A stretch of 64,000 nucleotides of DNA from Laguncularia racemosa (lineage: Eukaryota > Streptophyta > Magnoliopsida > Myrtales > Combretaceae), in assembly GCA_037954665.1 (NCBI GenBank), contig JBBMOL010000023.1, positions 2,108,001-2,172,000 of the forward strand. The letters are read 5' to 3'. The notes below the pieces were generated by a model. The model saw only the letters and a program-made list of their open reading frames with translations. It was not told the DNA's origin and searched no databases. Numbering within the stretch: the stretch's first letter is position 1; every line of letters begins with the position of its first letter. Shown here one piece after another: positions 45,955 through 59,332 of the stretch. A program made the position numbers and the translations under genes.

Positions 45955-47890
45955 AAATTGTATATCCTGTGATGCTTACATGCTTGTGCATATTCTGCAA
46001 ACCTCTCTTTTGTGATGTTTCCATATGTATGGGTTTAGGATAATGGAACTTTAGATCTTTTGGTTTTGGTTGCCTATGTGTTTTCCTTTGATGCAATGTT
46101 TTGTGGGCATTGTCCTCAACCTTCAATAGGAATGCCCTTAATGTAGCCTCAAAGAAGGATATAAGGAAGTGAGTGCTTCCTGGTCTGATTTTGTTGCACG
46201 CAACTGAGAAATCCTTCCATATGTATTGCCATGTTCCTGTAGCAGCAAACGTGGCTCCCGTTATTATTCAGTTGAAGTCATGGTTGCCGCTGTAGTTTGG
46301 TTTCGCGGCAACTCGAGTAGGAGATAGACACAAGTGACAATTCTTTGAGACAGTGGTCTTATTGATAGCTATTCCTCAGGGGTGAGATGAGGAGTGCATG
46401 TAAAATTTTGGAATTTGAGGTAATTAGCCTTTTACTTTTTTCGGGGTTTCAGGCTTCAGATTTATGGGCTTCTATTTGATTCGTTGATTTTTATCTGATT
46501 TGGTTTCAACACCTGTGTTTTTCCTAAATCGGATAAAATTAGTACGGAAGTGAAGCACCCCCTTTATTCGTGTAACAATCTTCGAAAAATACAATGGTAA
46601 AATGCATATGTCGTTTGAAAACAGTAAAAACCAACCTATCGAATGGTAAAATCAGCAAGTTGCCATGACCCTTGTACCGTTTTCTTTGATTTCACTTTTT
46701 CTATCCACATTGAATCCAGCGTGCATATTCCAATTTCGGGGAATTAAAGTTATAAAAAAAAAATGTAAGGATTACGAAATGAAAATTAAACATTTTAACT
46801 TATAGTGTTTGGATTACAGTATTGAATAGTATAGAGAGAATTGAATAATATATAATAAGAAAAACAAGATAGTATAATTCTTTTATATATGTATAATATG
46901 AGATAAGGATTTTTGTGATGTTCATTGAATATATAAAATATTACCCTAAATATGATATAAAGTATTAGTTTGTATTTTTGTTCAATAAATTTGATTTTTA
47001 TACCATATTTTAGATGATATAAAAAATAAACATTTTATCTAATATTTTAAGATTATTTTTATCTAGTAATTAAGAAAATATGTGAACTAAACAACCCAAT
47101 TAGATACCATAAAAATTTTGATAACCAAGTGATATATATATATGGTATGTTGAAATTCAGAAGACCAATCTTCAGAATTTTACACGATCCTACTACCATC
47201 TTAAAATCTTAGACTTCTATCATGTTCTATCTGTTGGAAGACATGAAAACACGATAAATCGTTTGACTTACGTACATAAAACCAAAACTGACACTTCCAA
47301 CTAGATTTTGATTTCATACTTATTAAATGACGAGAGTAACAATGAAGAGGTTCCAAAATCACGGGCCCGGGTTCAATGGAATGTCAACCTTCTATAGGAA
47401 TTTTGCTACTTTGTTTCACACTTCTAAAGTAATCCTTTAGAGCCATAATCCCAAATTCGATAGACAAGTTTCGAAACCCTCTGTCCTATTATAATCATAA
47501 AAAAAAAAAAACTTCACGACGTTATATCGTTACTTCTTATGTTACTCATAGCATAGTACATTTAAGGAGTTTTGTTCACCATTATATGAAGGGCTCACTT
47601 GAAGGGCATATGTAAGCATCTCTATCATACATTTTATTCCATATGATTTTCATGTCCATTTAGTTACAAAAAATGAAAAAAAAAAAAAAAGAAAAAGAGA
47701 AGTGAGGAATGAAAAAATTATTTTCTAGCGATAACTATTATTTAAATTTACCAAATGATGTATATTTCATTTTTTATTTCACATAAATTTTTGTTATTGA
47801 AATTAACTTTTCTTTTATTCATGTCACACTATTATATTGTACTACTAAGTTTGGAATTTAATAAAGGTGCCAATATGTTTTTGGCACATA
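45955..47890. other. intergenic, 3' of the helicase gene
   Basis: The likely helicase 3' UTR is the first few hundred bases. A MITE-like sequence (46803-47098) is within it. No gene seen. Confidence 0.6.
46803..47098. mobile_element. possible MITE
   Basis: Ends GTGTTTGGATTACAGTATT and (reversed) TTGTTTAGTTCACATATT share most bases. PIF/Harbinger-type MITEs have similar TTTGGTTCAC ends. No clear target duplication. Confidence 0.35.
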
Positions 47891-48720
47891 AAAATACCAA
47901 AACTACTACCCCCATTGAATCATCCCATCTCACCACCATTGCTACACCTCCCTTATCCCTCCAATACCATTGTTATTATCCCAGCACCACCATTACTAGC
48001 ACAATTACTATATCTTTGCATTGCCACTACCACCACCCTCAATACACTATTACCATAACCGCCATCACTATATTACCACCACCATTACACCACTATTAGA
48101 TCACCATTACTACTACCACCACTACCACCTCCCCTTACCAGTATCACTATGACCGAACCACTACCACTGTTAACACATTAGTGGTACTAATGATGGTGCA
48201 GTGGTATTGGTGTTAATGTTGCTATTGGTGGTGGTGTCTTTTGGAAGGGTAAGTGTCGTAGTGTAAGGTAGGCACAATGGTGATGATGGTGGTGAATGTT
48301 GGTAGTGAGATTATTGTGGTGATAGTGGTGTAATGAAAGGGTCAAAATAAAAAATGTAGTCACGAACAATGCTAGTGGTACAACAATAATATGATAGTAG
48401 TGGTAGTGATGCCAGCAATGTCTATAGTGGTTGATGTGCTAACAAATAGTAGGTTAGTGGCTACTAGTGGTGATGCAACAATGGGTAGGCTTTGGTAGTT
48501 GTTGCAATGAGCCTTATAATGATGGTGGTGATGTAATGGTGGTTGTGGTGGTGATGGTAGTGGCAATAATAGCAATGTTGATGATGGTGTAGATACAGTA
48601 GCTATGGTACTAATACAATGTTGGTAGTGGTGGTGATGGTGTAAGGATAGGGTAGTCTATGACAATGTTAGTGGTGCGATAGTAATAGTTATGATAGCGA
48701 CAATGGCAAGAGTGGTATAA
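47890..48720. repeat. CAY/GRT low-complexity inverted tract
   Basis: Bases 47890-48175 are rich in CAC/CAT/ACC triplets on +; from 48180 to 48720 the same on - (GTG/GAT/GGT). Mutual inversion could form a long imperfect hairpin. The frames over it are not genes. Confidence 0.85.
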
Positions 48721-48845
48721 GGAAATGGTTGCTATCCCAAAAATCAGGAACGAACTCAATGAGGGGTAGTAAGGGACCTGCGACCCCTAAGTTTGGTAAA
48801 AAAAGAAAGAAAGATAATTCTTGAAATTTATTAAAAAAGATTAAA

Positions 48846-49000
48846 GAGACGGAGCTTGTAATGATGTTAGACATAGTTAAGTGGTTAGGTGCATACTCTT
48901 CTAAACATAAGGTCATAGTTCAAATTCCAATCAAGTTATTTCACTTTTTCAAGTTATATTTGTTTAGATGTTACTTTTATTCTCTTTTTATTTTTTTTTC
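48846..49000 (+). mobile_element. SINE-like fragment (tRNA-related)
   Basis: A-box-like TAGTTAAGTGG at 48874-48884, B-box-like AGTTCAAATTCC at 48917-48928, 32 bases between the boxes, and a T-rich tail. Typical of a decayed tRNA-derived SINE. Ends not fixed. Confidence 0.45.
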
Positions 49001-50316
49001 TCCTTTTCTATAATAACTAATAGAATTTAATTTATTTCTTAAAAAATTAACTAAATATATTTATAATTAGTTATACCATAGATGGTAATTCAATCAATAT
49101 TACAATACTTCGTCTAATGATAAAACATTCGTGAATAATAATAATTATCTTAGTTGATGTACTATCATTTTTTACTATTAATGTTATTAAAATGAATGAG
49201 AATTATTGAACATTGCTATTAAAATAATTTCACAAAGAAATTATAACAATTTGTAGAATACTCATGTTGTTCTCTTCATTATATTTGTATTTGTCTATCT
49301 AAATGTTTTTTTCTAATGTATTTTTGTTATTAATTTCGTTGTTTTTATTAACTAATAATTTCCATTCATCTATAGGCCCTTGAAAATGTTAAAAAAACTT
49401 AGTTTTCTTAACCTCTTATAAAGTATACCTAGCACTAGTAATCATCTTGAAAAGAAATTAAAGCCTCTTCCCACTGAATATTTGAAAGCACTGCAAGTAT
49501 ATTTATTAACAAAATTCTTTTGTATATACTATAATTTTATAATGATAATAAGTAGATTTTTTATGAGTAAATATAATATTGGATCACAGAAGATAATTTT
49601 ACCAACCTAGTTTCGTTACGTGGTATTGCTTTTATCCCTATTAAATGTTTTGCCAATAGTAATTATTTTCATCCCCTTTGTATTACGTTAGAGTCTAAAG
49701 AAGCGATTCAACGCTTAAACGAAAACTGCTCGACTGAATTCTCCATGACTAAGGATCGAAATAAATATTATTTCAAGCAAAGTCCAATGGAGTCAAAAAG
49801 AAAAGGAAGAAATTCAATTTAAAAACATTCCTCGTCATGTGATGCACAGTGTCCTCTCACAAGACCAACAGCACATAGAAAAAACACAGTGAGTTATAAT
49901 CAGGCACCAAGCGACACTTGAAAAGGTGAACAATCCTACAAAGTACAAAGTATAGACCATTTGGCTACGCCTTGATGTCCCATTATTGTTGACAATGCCC
50001 AATTACCGACGCATGTTGTGGATATGTAGCGCGGTAGCGTGGATTTGGTTTCCGTCGGCTACCGTGGGCACTCCACCATTTCAGGGTTTATGTTTCCATT
50101 ACTTTATGTTATGCTGTCTTTTAACATTTTTTGTCTGGACTTGTTTGTTACTTCCCTCATTCCCTTTTCTTCAGGATCTGTGCATGGCATTGCTTGTCAC
50201 TAGATACAGCTGGTTGACTTTGTCATTCATTGCCCTCGTCGTTAGGTGGGTTTCGGGTAGGGCTATATTTGCTTAAAGCATGCTTATTTAAATTTGGGTT
50301 CAGTAGCTCGAAAGAA

Positions 50317-50338
50317 ATATATATATATATATATATAT
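50317..50338. repeat. (AT)n microsatellite
   Basis: ATATAT run within AT-rich DNA. A similar tract lies at 54241-54265. Confidence 0.9.
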
Positions 50339-50762
50339 CTTATTTAAATAAGATTTTGAAAAGATTGAAAACTTAAATAAATAAATAGGTAAACATTGAA
50401 GATTAAAAATACATATTTTTCATAGATTATGTATATGAAATTGAAAAATCAATTAAGTATCCTTAAGATGAACAGATATTTAATGAATAACGTATGAAAT
50501 TCTACTATGTCCTATCCTATAGGTATAGTTTTTACTTTTATATTTTAGAACATACCTTGTAACATGTAAAAATCATCATGAAATTTGTATTTTATATAAC
50601 TTATCATGTGAGATTTTTGAATTTTTTTTACATTTTATAATATAAGAATTTTGACATATTGTTAATCAACTTATTAATTTTTCCACACACACATTAGTAT
50701 AACTCCAAAAATTTTATCACGTGAATGCTATATGTAATTTTAATCTATCACAACGATATTTT

Positions 50763-50764
<2 letters not shown>

Positions 50765-50793
<29 letters not shown>
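50765..50793 (+). repeat. G-run of 29 G
   Basis: 29 consecutive G followed by AACAGATAGAAAGAGAG and (GA)n. Rare in plant DNA and hard to sequence accurately. Confidence 0.95.
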
Positions 50794-53700
50794 AACAGAT
50801 AGAAAGAGAGAGAGAGAGAGGGGGGTGGCAAAGGAATGAGGGATGTGATATGCTTTAGGATGATTGCTTTCCATAATTGGCAAATGGGCAAATAGGCTTG
50901 CACCTTGACTATGTGCTAAGTTAAAAATGTTATGTTATGTTACGTCCAATGTAATCAATAAACATTTTTTTATGGGGAGGTACAAGGTTCCTATAACCTA
51001 TATCCTATATGCATTAGGGTATAGCTTTCAATCAAAGGGTAAATAGATGTTGTATCTTATATCATAACTAATAGGAGCAGGATTCGAAAAATTAAAATAA
51101 GAATATATACGTGACTTTCAATACAATTTGGAATCAACTTGACTACACAAGATAGAGTAAATTTTAGATTTTAATAAAGTTACCTGCTTACCAATAGGAC
51201 TGTCCTTTATTTCATGAAAGGGTTAATGGGTGTTCAATGGATAATTAGTAAAAAATCATTAAAAAAAAACCCTTTGCATCTACTTATTTTTCTGTAAAGT
51301 ATAATATATATAGGTTTTTAACCATGGGACCCTTATTTTAATATCGCATGTGACATAATATAACTGATCCTTATTTTTGATCGATATTCCTCTACAGGAA
51401 ATTACCATCCTCGTGTACTTGGAAATGTATACGATCCTATTTGTGCCAACATTCGCCATTTCGCCTCTTCTAGGTTTCTCTCTAGGGCTATAATTTCTTG
51501 CAATCATGTAACTTTGTTCCTCAAAAGCTCATCGACTGATACAAATAAATAGAGACCCTTAGGGCTTGCACCCCCAAGCTTTTATCCTCAGCTTAGGTGA
51601 AAATTCTGATCTCCTCGGGTTCCTTCTCCTTTCCTGCTGCCCCAGTAATAGAACAACAAATAAAGGAATGCTTAGTCACTCCTTTCTAGTTCCTAGCGAC
51701 TCATCATGCACTCGCTTGCTTGGGATTACTCTCTACAAAAATTCCTAGATTTCTCTTGGATTGTTTTCTTGTATATGCTTGGAGGCTCAATGCATGAGCA
51801 GACTGGACCTAAGGCTTAAATGCATTGCCCAGGTTAAAATAGTAAGATACATATAGAAGAAACATTTAAGATTCAAAACCCTTGGAGTTTAAACCTTAGG
51901 ACAATCAACCATGTGATGGTCTTTTCTTAAAAGATCTAGACTTGTCGGAGTCCCATCATGAGACATGCAATTTCATTCCTTAATATATATTAAAATTATT
52001 CTTCCATTAATTTAGAACTATTACTAATTTACTTTTTGAAGTAAATTAACTTAAAATAAATTTATTCACCTATCGTATACAACCTTTAGGTTCCAAAAAC
52101 AAAGATAGTATCTTAAACTTAAACACAGATCAAGGTAAATGTTTACTAAGAGCTATTTGTCATATAATGTAAGATGAAAATTAATTGTATACCAAGAATC
52201 ACTAGTAACACAATTTCGATGTAAATCAATCTCTTCATCTGCATCTTTGATATCGCAGTGCATAATGTGCCATATCGATAAAATCCTTTCTAACTTAATT
52301 ACTTGGACATTAATGTAAGAGCGTTTCCGAAAATAACAGGTTTCTTCTTGACTTTACCATCCTCTCTACGCTTCAAATCATGTTCAACAACTATGTTATT
52401 TGTGATCCATATTTCGGAACCACTTTTGGGAGTAGCAAAGTTTGATTCTAATCTCTAGCCAAAAGAAAAACTATGACTCCGACCACATAAGATGAGTAAA
52501 AGTCTTAGATGTAAGAATTAATTAATCAAATTGGGTAAGAAGGAAAAACCAACAATGCAATTAATATATAGATGTTTGGTAACCACTTTTTGATGGGTGT
52601 TGTTCGTATATTTTATTTTGTACACATTTATTTTTATGATTTCAACCATGTTCTTCGCTTCAATGACAATGTCCATTGCCTTTTTCTCTACGGCTTAAAC
52701 TAGCTGGAGACATACTTTAAACAATTTGATATTTGGAGTTCTCATCGATGACTACCTTATTATCTTTCCTCACATGCTCTGATTGTTTGTGGAACTATGC
52801 TGTAAATTTACATTTATGGAGAAAAGAATTAAATAATAAACAATACATAGTGCTGCTTATCATTCATCGATAAGTGTTTATAAATAATTATAAGATTAGG
52901 CGCATGGGCATACTGTATTACCTAGTCCATGATGCATTGCTATATCAAACTCAACTGTTAACTAAATGAAATAACTAGACTTATACCGTACTATTGACAA
53001 ATCATTCTCGGTGTGAACATATCCTTCTAAGTCACTCTCGTCTTAACCAAATAATTATTATGGACATAAGCTCTTTAATTAAAGAGATCAACAGTATTGA
53101 ATCGTAGCTCAACTCATCACTACCTTTCAGATGTTTCATTGATAAAACATATCATTTGCTACCAATAATAAGAGTATACTCCATTAAAGTATGAGACTCC
53201 ATACAAGGGTTGCATGAAGGTCTCATGTTAGGAGGTTACTTATTACTTGTTATGTAGATGGATCAGCAGAGCCTAGCATTTAAGGTGGTTTGTACCTAGC
53301 ACACCCCTTTGAACCTTTAGTATCCACATGGACGAGCCAACTATTCATTTCACTGTTTTAATGAGAATGATCTAAGTCGTCATCACATGTTTTAACCTAC
53401 TGTCTCTATGGTATTTCTGAACATTGTGGTAAACACAGGCAATTTAAGATTTTTATATAATAATATATCATATAATCCTAATCGATAATGCCCCCCACTT
53501 ATTATCATTTTAGACATATTCTAATCGTTCTTGGCGACTTAAATGCTAAATGCTTGTGGACTAATATGGTAGGCCCTAGTGTGCAGAATTTACGACTAAT
53601 AATATATCATGCATTCCTCAAACTATTATACATTTAGGGTGTTGAACACTTTTATAAGTATTATTATCTTTAAAGGTATTAAAAAATTAGCAGCGAAGGC

Positions 53701-55544
53701 AGGTTTCTTTTATAGGAATTTTTTTCTTAAAAAAATAAAAATAAAAAACCAACTGTATTGACATTTGTGATCCTGCACTAGGCCTCAATATATTTTTCCC
53801 TCATCATATCATATTATTGTACTCTGATCTTATAATTAAAAATAACAATGCAATTATAAAAAAGAAAAAAATAATAATTTCTTCTGATGTCCATGGTTGA
53901 AATGGGTAGCTTTTGGTTACACTAGGTTCAATAATTCAGGTACTCAAGCATCGATAATTTTATATTAATTCTCTTAGTATGAAAATAACTTTATGTGTCA
54001 GATTGATTCATGCATTCGGTTTTGCCATAATCATTCCATTTGGACCTACCAGCATATGTCGGAAGAATTACAAAATATGGCTGCTTTTAGTTCATTGATT
54101 TACTATGCTGATTGTTCCAACTCTTTTAGCATTTCTTTCATTTTTTTTTATTTTATTTTCCTATCCCCTTTTCTGATACATAGTAAAATATTCCAAAATA
54201 TTCAATACTTGGAATTCTTATTTGATAGTACATTTAGGAAATATATATATATATATATATATATAAAAGAAAGAATAATAAAGCCCTATCTTAATTATAC
54301 TGATAGCTTTTATTTGGATTGAGGTACTATTTTTGGTGATTCGTATCTTTTATATTATTTAAATTATTTTTAATTTTAAATCTTGTATTTTTTAAAATAA
54401 AATATTAAAAATGAAAGTTTGAGTATATGTGTACTCAGCTTATAAAGTAAAATACCTAATAAAAATGCTTATATATAATGATCAATTTATTTATCCTTTA
54501 ATTTGCTTAATTAAAAAAAATTCTTTTATTTTTTAATGAATTAAATAAATTTCTTAAAAAGTATTCCTTTAGAAGATACATGAATTTTCACTCTCGATTC
54601 ACATTCTAAATCCCAATCTTTATCGTGATTATAATAAGATATCAAAATGAAATCATCAAAGCATCATACTCAAAACTGAAATAGATTAAATAGTTTTTCA
54701 AACGTAATTTCAAATCGACATAAATTATTATTCAAAATAACTATAATTAAAATAAATACAAAATACGAACAAACATAATGATAATTCCTAAGCCCCCTTT
54801 GTAAAAACCATATAGTATTTGATGTAATTTTTTTTTTCCAAAATAAAATCAATTGTGGTACAATCAACAATGATAATGATATTTCTCAATGATTTATTAC
54901 TTTTCAATGTTCATAAGAAGGTTAGCATAATTATTGTCACAAAGTTTTTTATACTAAAATAGAAAAAGTAACGGGTGTTTTAAAAAGTAAATTTCGTTAT
55001 GAATACTGATTTATTAATAAGATGAATTAATTTCCATTTCTTCATTTATAAGAGTTGTTAAAAAAATAAAATAAAATAAGTATTTCATGCATTTGTTAAG
55101 CATAAAAGAGTAAACTTATACTCTTATTTATGTATTTACTTTTTTGTGAAATGTGTCAAGTAAGTGTTGGGGGAAGTATAAGAATTTCTTATTGGACTTA
55201 TTAACTAGTATTTTAAGGTAATTGTTAAAAGAATTCTATTTTATTTTTTTTAAAATGCAGGTAATGATGACAGTACTAAACTTATTCCCTGGTGATAAAA
55301 CATCATTATTCACAACTATGGTTTGTCTATTCAAGAAAATGGCAAGAGGGACATAGGTACAAATATAAAAAAAAAAGCCTTCCAGAATGTCGAGAGAATC
55401 ATTTGACGGAAGCTGCACTCTGGCTTGCTCCTTCCTTTCCAGTCTGCTTTTTTGACGTTCTTGTATAACAGTGTCTCCTCTCCGCAACCGCAGCACTGTT
55501 TCATCTTCTTTTTCTTTTCTTACTTTTGCTCTCTAATAATATTG
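50794..55544. other. long AT-rich intergenic region
   Basis: 4.7 kb between the G-run and the PIN promoter. Short frames only. The stretch at about 51800-53800 looks like decayed retrotransposon DNA but no domain or LTR pair is seen. Confidence 0.55.
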
Positions 55545-55552
55545 TATAAATA
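55545..55552 (+). promoter_or_regulatory. TATA box of the PIN gene (probable)
   Basis: TATAAATA, 529 bases before the ATG; a CT-rich 5' leader (55589-55611) follows. Start site not shown. Confidence 0.5.
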
Positions 55553-56080
55553 ACTTCATGAGCCTAAAGAGATTCTCCATAACTGCATCTCTCTCTCTCT
55601 CTTTCTGTACTATCTTCTTCATTGTTTTCTTTTCTCTTCCCCATCCTGAAAAGCCCCTCTAAAGTTCTCTCTGCTTTTACTTCTTAGTCTGCTATTTAAT
55701 GCCATAGGTACATCTCTCTCACCATCTGTCTGCTCCAACCTAGAGCTGCATAAGCAGGTCCTTGTCAACTGCTAAATTTTGCTTAGCCTTTCAATCCTCA
55801 ACATGGGTTGATGTTCTTAAGCGAGGAAAAGTTAAAAAATAGACCGGTCTACCAGCCTATATAGAAATAGATACAACTTTTATTGCTTTTTTTACACGTT
55901 GTAGATCGGGGCCTAGCACGTGATCCATTGTTCCATGTGTTAGCTCAATTATTACAAATAGGCGCAACCGGGTGCAGCCACCTACTTCTCTTAAGTGACA
56001 ACCGGGTGACTACCATTAAAAGTTCATTGCTTTCCTTCAAACTGCATCAGGGTCCTTCATATTGATAACCACTATTCAAC

Positions 56081-57200
56081 ATGATTACACCCACAGACTT
56101 TTACCATGTCCTTACTGCAGTTGTTCCTCTCTATGTTGCCATGATCCTAGCTTATGGTTCGGTAAAATGGTGGAAAATATTCACTCCTGATCAATGCTCC
56201 GGCATTAATCGTTTCGTTGCTCTCTTCGCGGTCCCACTTCTCTCTTTCCACTTCATTTCCACCAACAATCCATATGCAATGAATTATAGATTCATAGCCG
56301 CAGATACACTTCAAAAAATCATATTCTTGATAGTTTTGGCTATATGGTCTAGGACTAGTTCTAGAGGCTCTCTTGAATGGTCCATCACTTTGTTTTCACT
56401 CTCTACATTGCCTAACACTTTAGTTATGGGGATTCCACTACTAAAGGGTATGTATGGAGAGTTTTCGGGGAGTTTGATGGTACAGATAGTTGTGCTTCAA
56501 TGCATAATATGGTACACTTTAATGCTTTTTCTGTTTGAGTATAGAGGAGCTAGGATGTTGATTGGTGAGAGGTTTCCGGACAATGGCGGTTCGATTGTTT
56601 CATTTAAGGTTGATTCTGATATCATTTCTTTGGATGGGAAAGAGCCTTTAGAAACCGATGCTGAGGTTGGCCAAGATGGTAAACTTCATGTTGTTGTTAG
56701 GAAATCAACAAGTTCGCGGTCTGAAGCGTTCTCACGCCGATCATTTGGGCTGAATATGGGGTTTTCAATGACTCCTAGGCCCTCAAATCTATCCAATGTG
56801 GAGATTTACTCTCTGCAGTCATCTAGGAACCCGACACCTAGAGGATCGAGTTTTAATTACAATGATTTTTATGCTATGGTGAATGGAAGGAATGTGAACA
56901 ATATGAGTCCAAGGCATTCAAGTTTTGGGAACTCGAATTTTGATGAGGAGAATGGAATCGGAGTATATGGCAATGCACCTAAAGTGAATGGAGTGTACCC
57001 TGCCCCGCCTAGTTCTGTAGGTTTGAGTCCACTTTCAGCACAAGGGGCTAAGAAGAAAGTAAATAGCACGGATGGAAATAGGGACCTTCACATGTTTGTT
57101 TGGAATTCCAATGCATCACCAGTATCACCGGGAGCAATTCATGTCTTCAGAGGTGGCGCAGATAATGAGAACGATCTTGATGGGGTTGCTAACCAGAAAG
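56081..57200 (+). CDS. PIN1-like: PIN exon 1
   Basis: 1,120 bases; membrane domain 1 and most of the loop. Donor CAGAAAG|GTTCGA, phase 1. A readthrough would stop at 57214. Confidence 0.92.
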
Positions 57201-58601
57201 GTTCGAAATCTTGAACACTCGTCTTTTGAATGGGGTTTGATGGTTTTTTTCTTTTTCCGGCATTAAACTTTTTGTTTTCATCCTAATTAGGTATGTTGCT
57301 ATGTTACTTGATCAGACTAAGCACTTTACTGCAAGCAGATTATTGCTTACCAGCAGTTTAATCCATGCTTTTATGCTTTTCCAGCGATCTGATTAGTAAT
57401 CGTTCTGCTGCAATTTCAGATTATGACAATTACAGCCGAGATGAATTCAGTTTTGGAAACACACATGGTGTGGACCAGGAAGGGCCAACCGCTTCCAAAT
57501 TGCACTCAAGTTCTACCAAAGTACTTAATCCTAAGGCTGCTGCAAACGTCGAATCGAAGCTGGTATCCATGCCGCCAGCAAGTGTGATGACCAGGCTCAT
57601 CCTGATCGTGGTGTGGAGAAAACTAATCAGGAATCCGAACACTTACTCAAGCCTCTTTGGTTTAACCTGGTCTTTGATATCATTCAAGTATGAACCATTT
57701 AATCCTGAAATGATTTACTATAGATTTTGTTATTTATTGCTTTACTTGTTCGTTTATGAGTTTTCTTTGCATGATTTTGCAGGTGGAATGTTGTTATGCC
57801 TGCGATAGTTGCTCATTCCATTTCCATCCTATCCGATGCAGGTCTTGGGATGGCCATGTTCAGTCTTGGTAAGTAATTTTGGTACTGCAGTTTTTCTTTA
57901 CACTCAAAATGGATTGTATCAGAAGCTTAAAATCTTGGCTTTGGTTTCTTTTCTAGGCCTGTTTATGGCATTGCAGCCAAGGATCATTGCTTGTGGAAAC
58001 TCAGTGGCTGCTGTTGCCATGGCAGTGCGGTTTCTCATCGGTCCTGTTGTCATGGCAGCTGCTTCAATCGCTGTTGGATTAAGAGGAGTTCTATTGCACA
58101 TTGCAATCGTGCAGGTATTAAAAATAATAATAATAACTAAAATAAAATTCACTTTTAATTTATTAGAGCTCTATGTATTAGTGCAATTACATTACTTTCA
58201 CCATGTAAGCAGTCTTCTATAATATTATCTCCTTCATACAACTTGCAGGCTGCTCTTCCGCAAGGAATTGTCCCTTTTGTTTTTGCCAAGGAATACAACG
58301 TTCATCCTGACATGCTTAGCACAGCGTAATGTTCATAACATCCCTTTTCGGATTTTAATATCATCTTTATAACAATTTCATATATTATATCAGCGCTACA
58401 CTGATTCTCATGCCACTAGTTGTGAAACTATGCCAAATCTTAGATTTTAAATTTAGTTTTGGCCATGCTGTCTTGGAGGACGATTTCCGGTAAGAATGTT
58501 TATCCTCCTATCTGATGTTATTGTCATTCGGCAGGGTTATATTTGGGATGCTGATAGCTCTTCCAATTACATTGATTTACTACATCTTGTTGGGAGTGTG
58601 A
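56081..58601 (+). CDS. PIN1-like: PIN auxin efflux carrier, long-loop type (PIN1/SoPIN1-like), 591 aa
   Basis: Six exons: 56081-57200, 57420-57687, 57783-57868, 57957-58114, 58249-58325, 58535-58601 (1,776 bases with stop); all junctions GT-AG and in frame. The N-terminal membrane half (residues 1-155) has MITPTDFYHV, PLYVAMILAYGSVKWW and FSLSTLPNTLVMG. The central hydrophilic loop (about 160-400) has phospho motifs TPRPS (231-235) and TPRGS (252-256) and SPRHS (276-280), known targets of PID/D6PK-type kinases, and RDLHMFVW. The C-terminal half has NPNTY (trafficking motif), GLGMAMFSLGLFM, PRIIACG, PQGIVPFVFAKEYNVHP and ends IYYILLGV. PINs export auxin across the plasma membrane. PIN1 versus SoPIN1 is not settled. 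Confidence 0.95.
57420..57687 (+). CDS. PIN1-like: PIN exon 2
   Basis: Acceptor AATTTCAG. DEFSFGNTHG, PPASVMTRLILIVVWRKLIRN, NPNTYSSLFG. Donor TTCAA|GTATGA. Confidence 0.92.
57783..57868 (+). CDS. PIN1-like: PIN exon 3
   Basis: Acceptor TTTTGCAG, 86 bases: KWNVVMPAIVAHSISILSD through FSLG; donor CTTG|GTAAGT. Confidence 0.95.
57957..58114 (+). CDS. PIN1-like: PIN exon 4
   Basis: 158 bases, acceptor TTTTCTAG: LFMALQPRIIACGNS to LLHIAIVQ; donor GCAG|GTATTA, phase 0. Confidence 0.95.
58249..58325 (+). CDS. PIN1-like: PIN exon 5
   Basis: 77 bases, acceptor ACTTGCAG: AALPQGIVPFVFAKEYN to MLSTA; donor AGC|GTAATG. Confidence 0.92.
58535..58601 (+). CDS. PIN1-like: PIN exon 6
   Basis: 67 bases, acceptor TCGGCAG: VIFGMLIALPITLIYYILLGV and TGA at 58599-58601. 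Confidence 0.95.
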
Positions 58602-58954
58602 AGTGAGGTTGAAGCAAATAGCATTCAAGTAGAATCTAAAGATACTAGGCTATAAGGATTTGGAGATCAAGTTATTTTCTTTTGCTGCCTTGAACTGATC
58701 AAATAGCAGCACTTCATGAGACTGATGATGAAATCGCACAGGGGGATGAAAAAAATGCTCTCTCACACTTTGTATAGGGGAGAAACTTATTGATCCAATT
58801 TGTTGTTATGTTGTTCTTTATCTATTTTCGTTTTCTTTTCTTTTCTTTTTTTTTTTTCTGGCCAAAATGTGGAGTCGGATGTATTTCTTTTAGAGGTGGT
58901 ATTTGCTTTGAATCTTTTACGACTTGTTTACTTTTCTGAACAGAATAAGGCTGT

Positions 58955-58960
58955 AATAAA
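58955..58960 (+). terminator. PIN poly(A) signal (probable)
   Basis: AATAAA about 355 bases past the stop; no other AATAAA lies nearer. Cleavage site not shown. Confidence 0.45.
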
Positions 58961-59154
58961 ATTAAAATTACTATTGAATAGAATAGAGGTATAATCCGTA
59001 TTACTTTACTTTACCATCATTAAATTAATATTACTGTGTTTATTTAGATGAATTAAATTAAATGGTTCTGCTTTAGTAACGAAGAGATGAAAATGTCCCT
59101 TATATTAAAATGTAAAAAGAAAAAAAAAAAAAGCAAACCCACAGTTCATTAGGG

Positions 59155-59332
59155 ATCAGAAAACAGACAATGAGGAATAAGGCACGAATGACGCGGAGAT
59201 ACGGACGACGACGTATCAAAAAATAGACGACAACGAATAGAGCACGGACGACATGGAGATACAACCGGTGAGGAATAACAAAAACGGACGACGAGGAATA
59301 GGGCACGGACGACGTGGATATATGAACCAATG
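59155..59332. repeat. short tandem repeat, about 60-bp unit
   Basis: Three imperfect copies with GGACGACG, GAGGAATAGGGCACGG and TGGAGATAC. The antisense 124- and 95-codon frames are formed by this array and are not genes. Confidence 0.75.

Larger units (their letters stand above)
48721..50764. other. AT-rich intergenic with SINE-like fragment
   Basis: Contains the SINE-like fragment at 48846-49000 and an (AT)n tract at 50317-50338. The 96-codon frame at 49986-50276 has no motif. Confidence 0.6.

Noticed and set aside
49986..50276. 96-codon hydrophobic frame
   Set aside because: No signal of a gene apart from hydrophobic residues; unsupported by context.
51280..51507. 75-codon frame on -
   Set aside because: Could be retroelement remains but no recognised motif.
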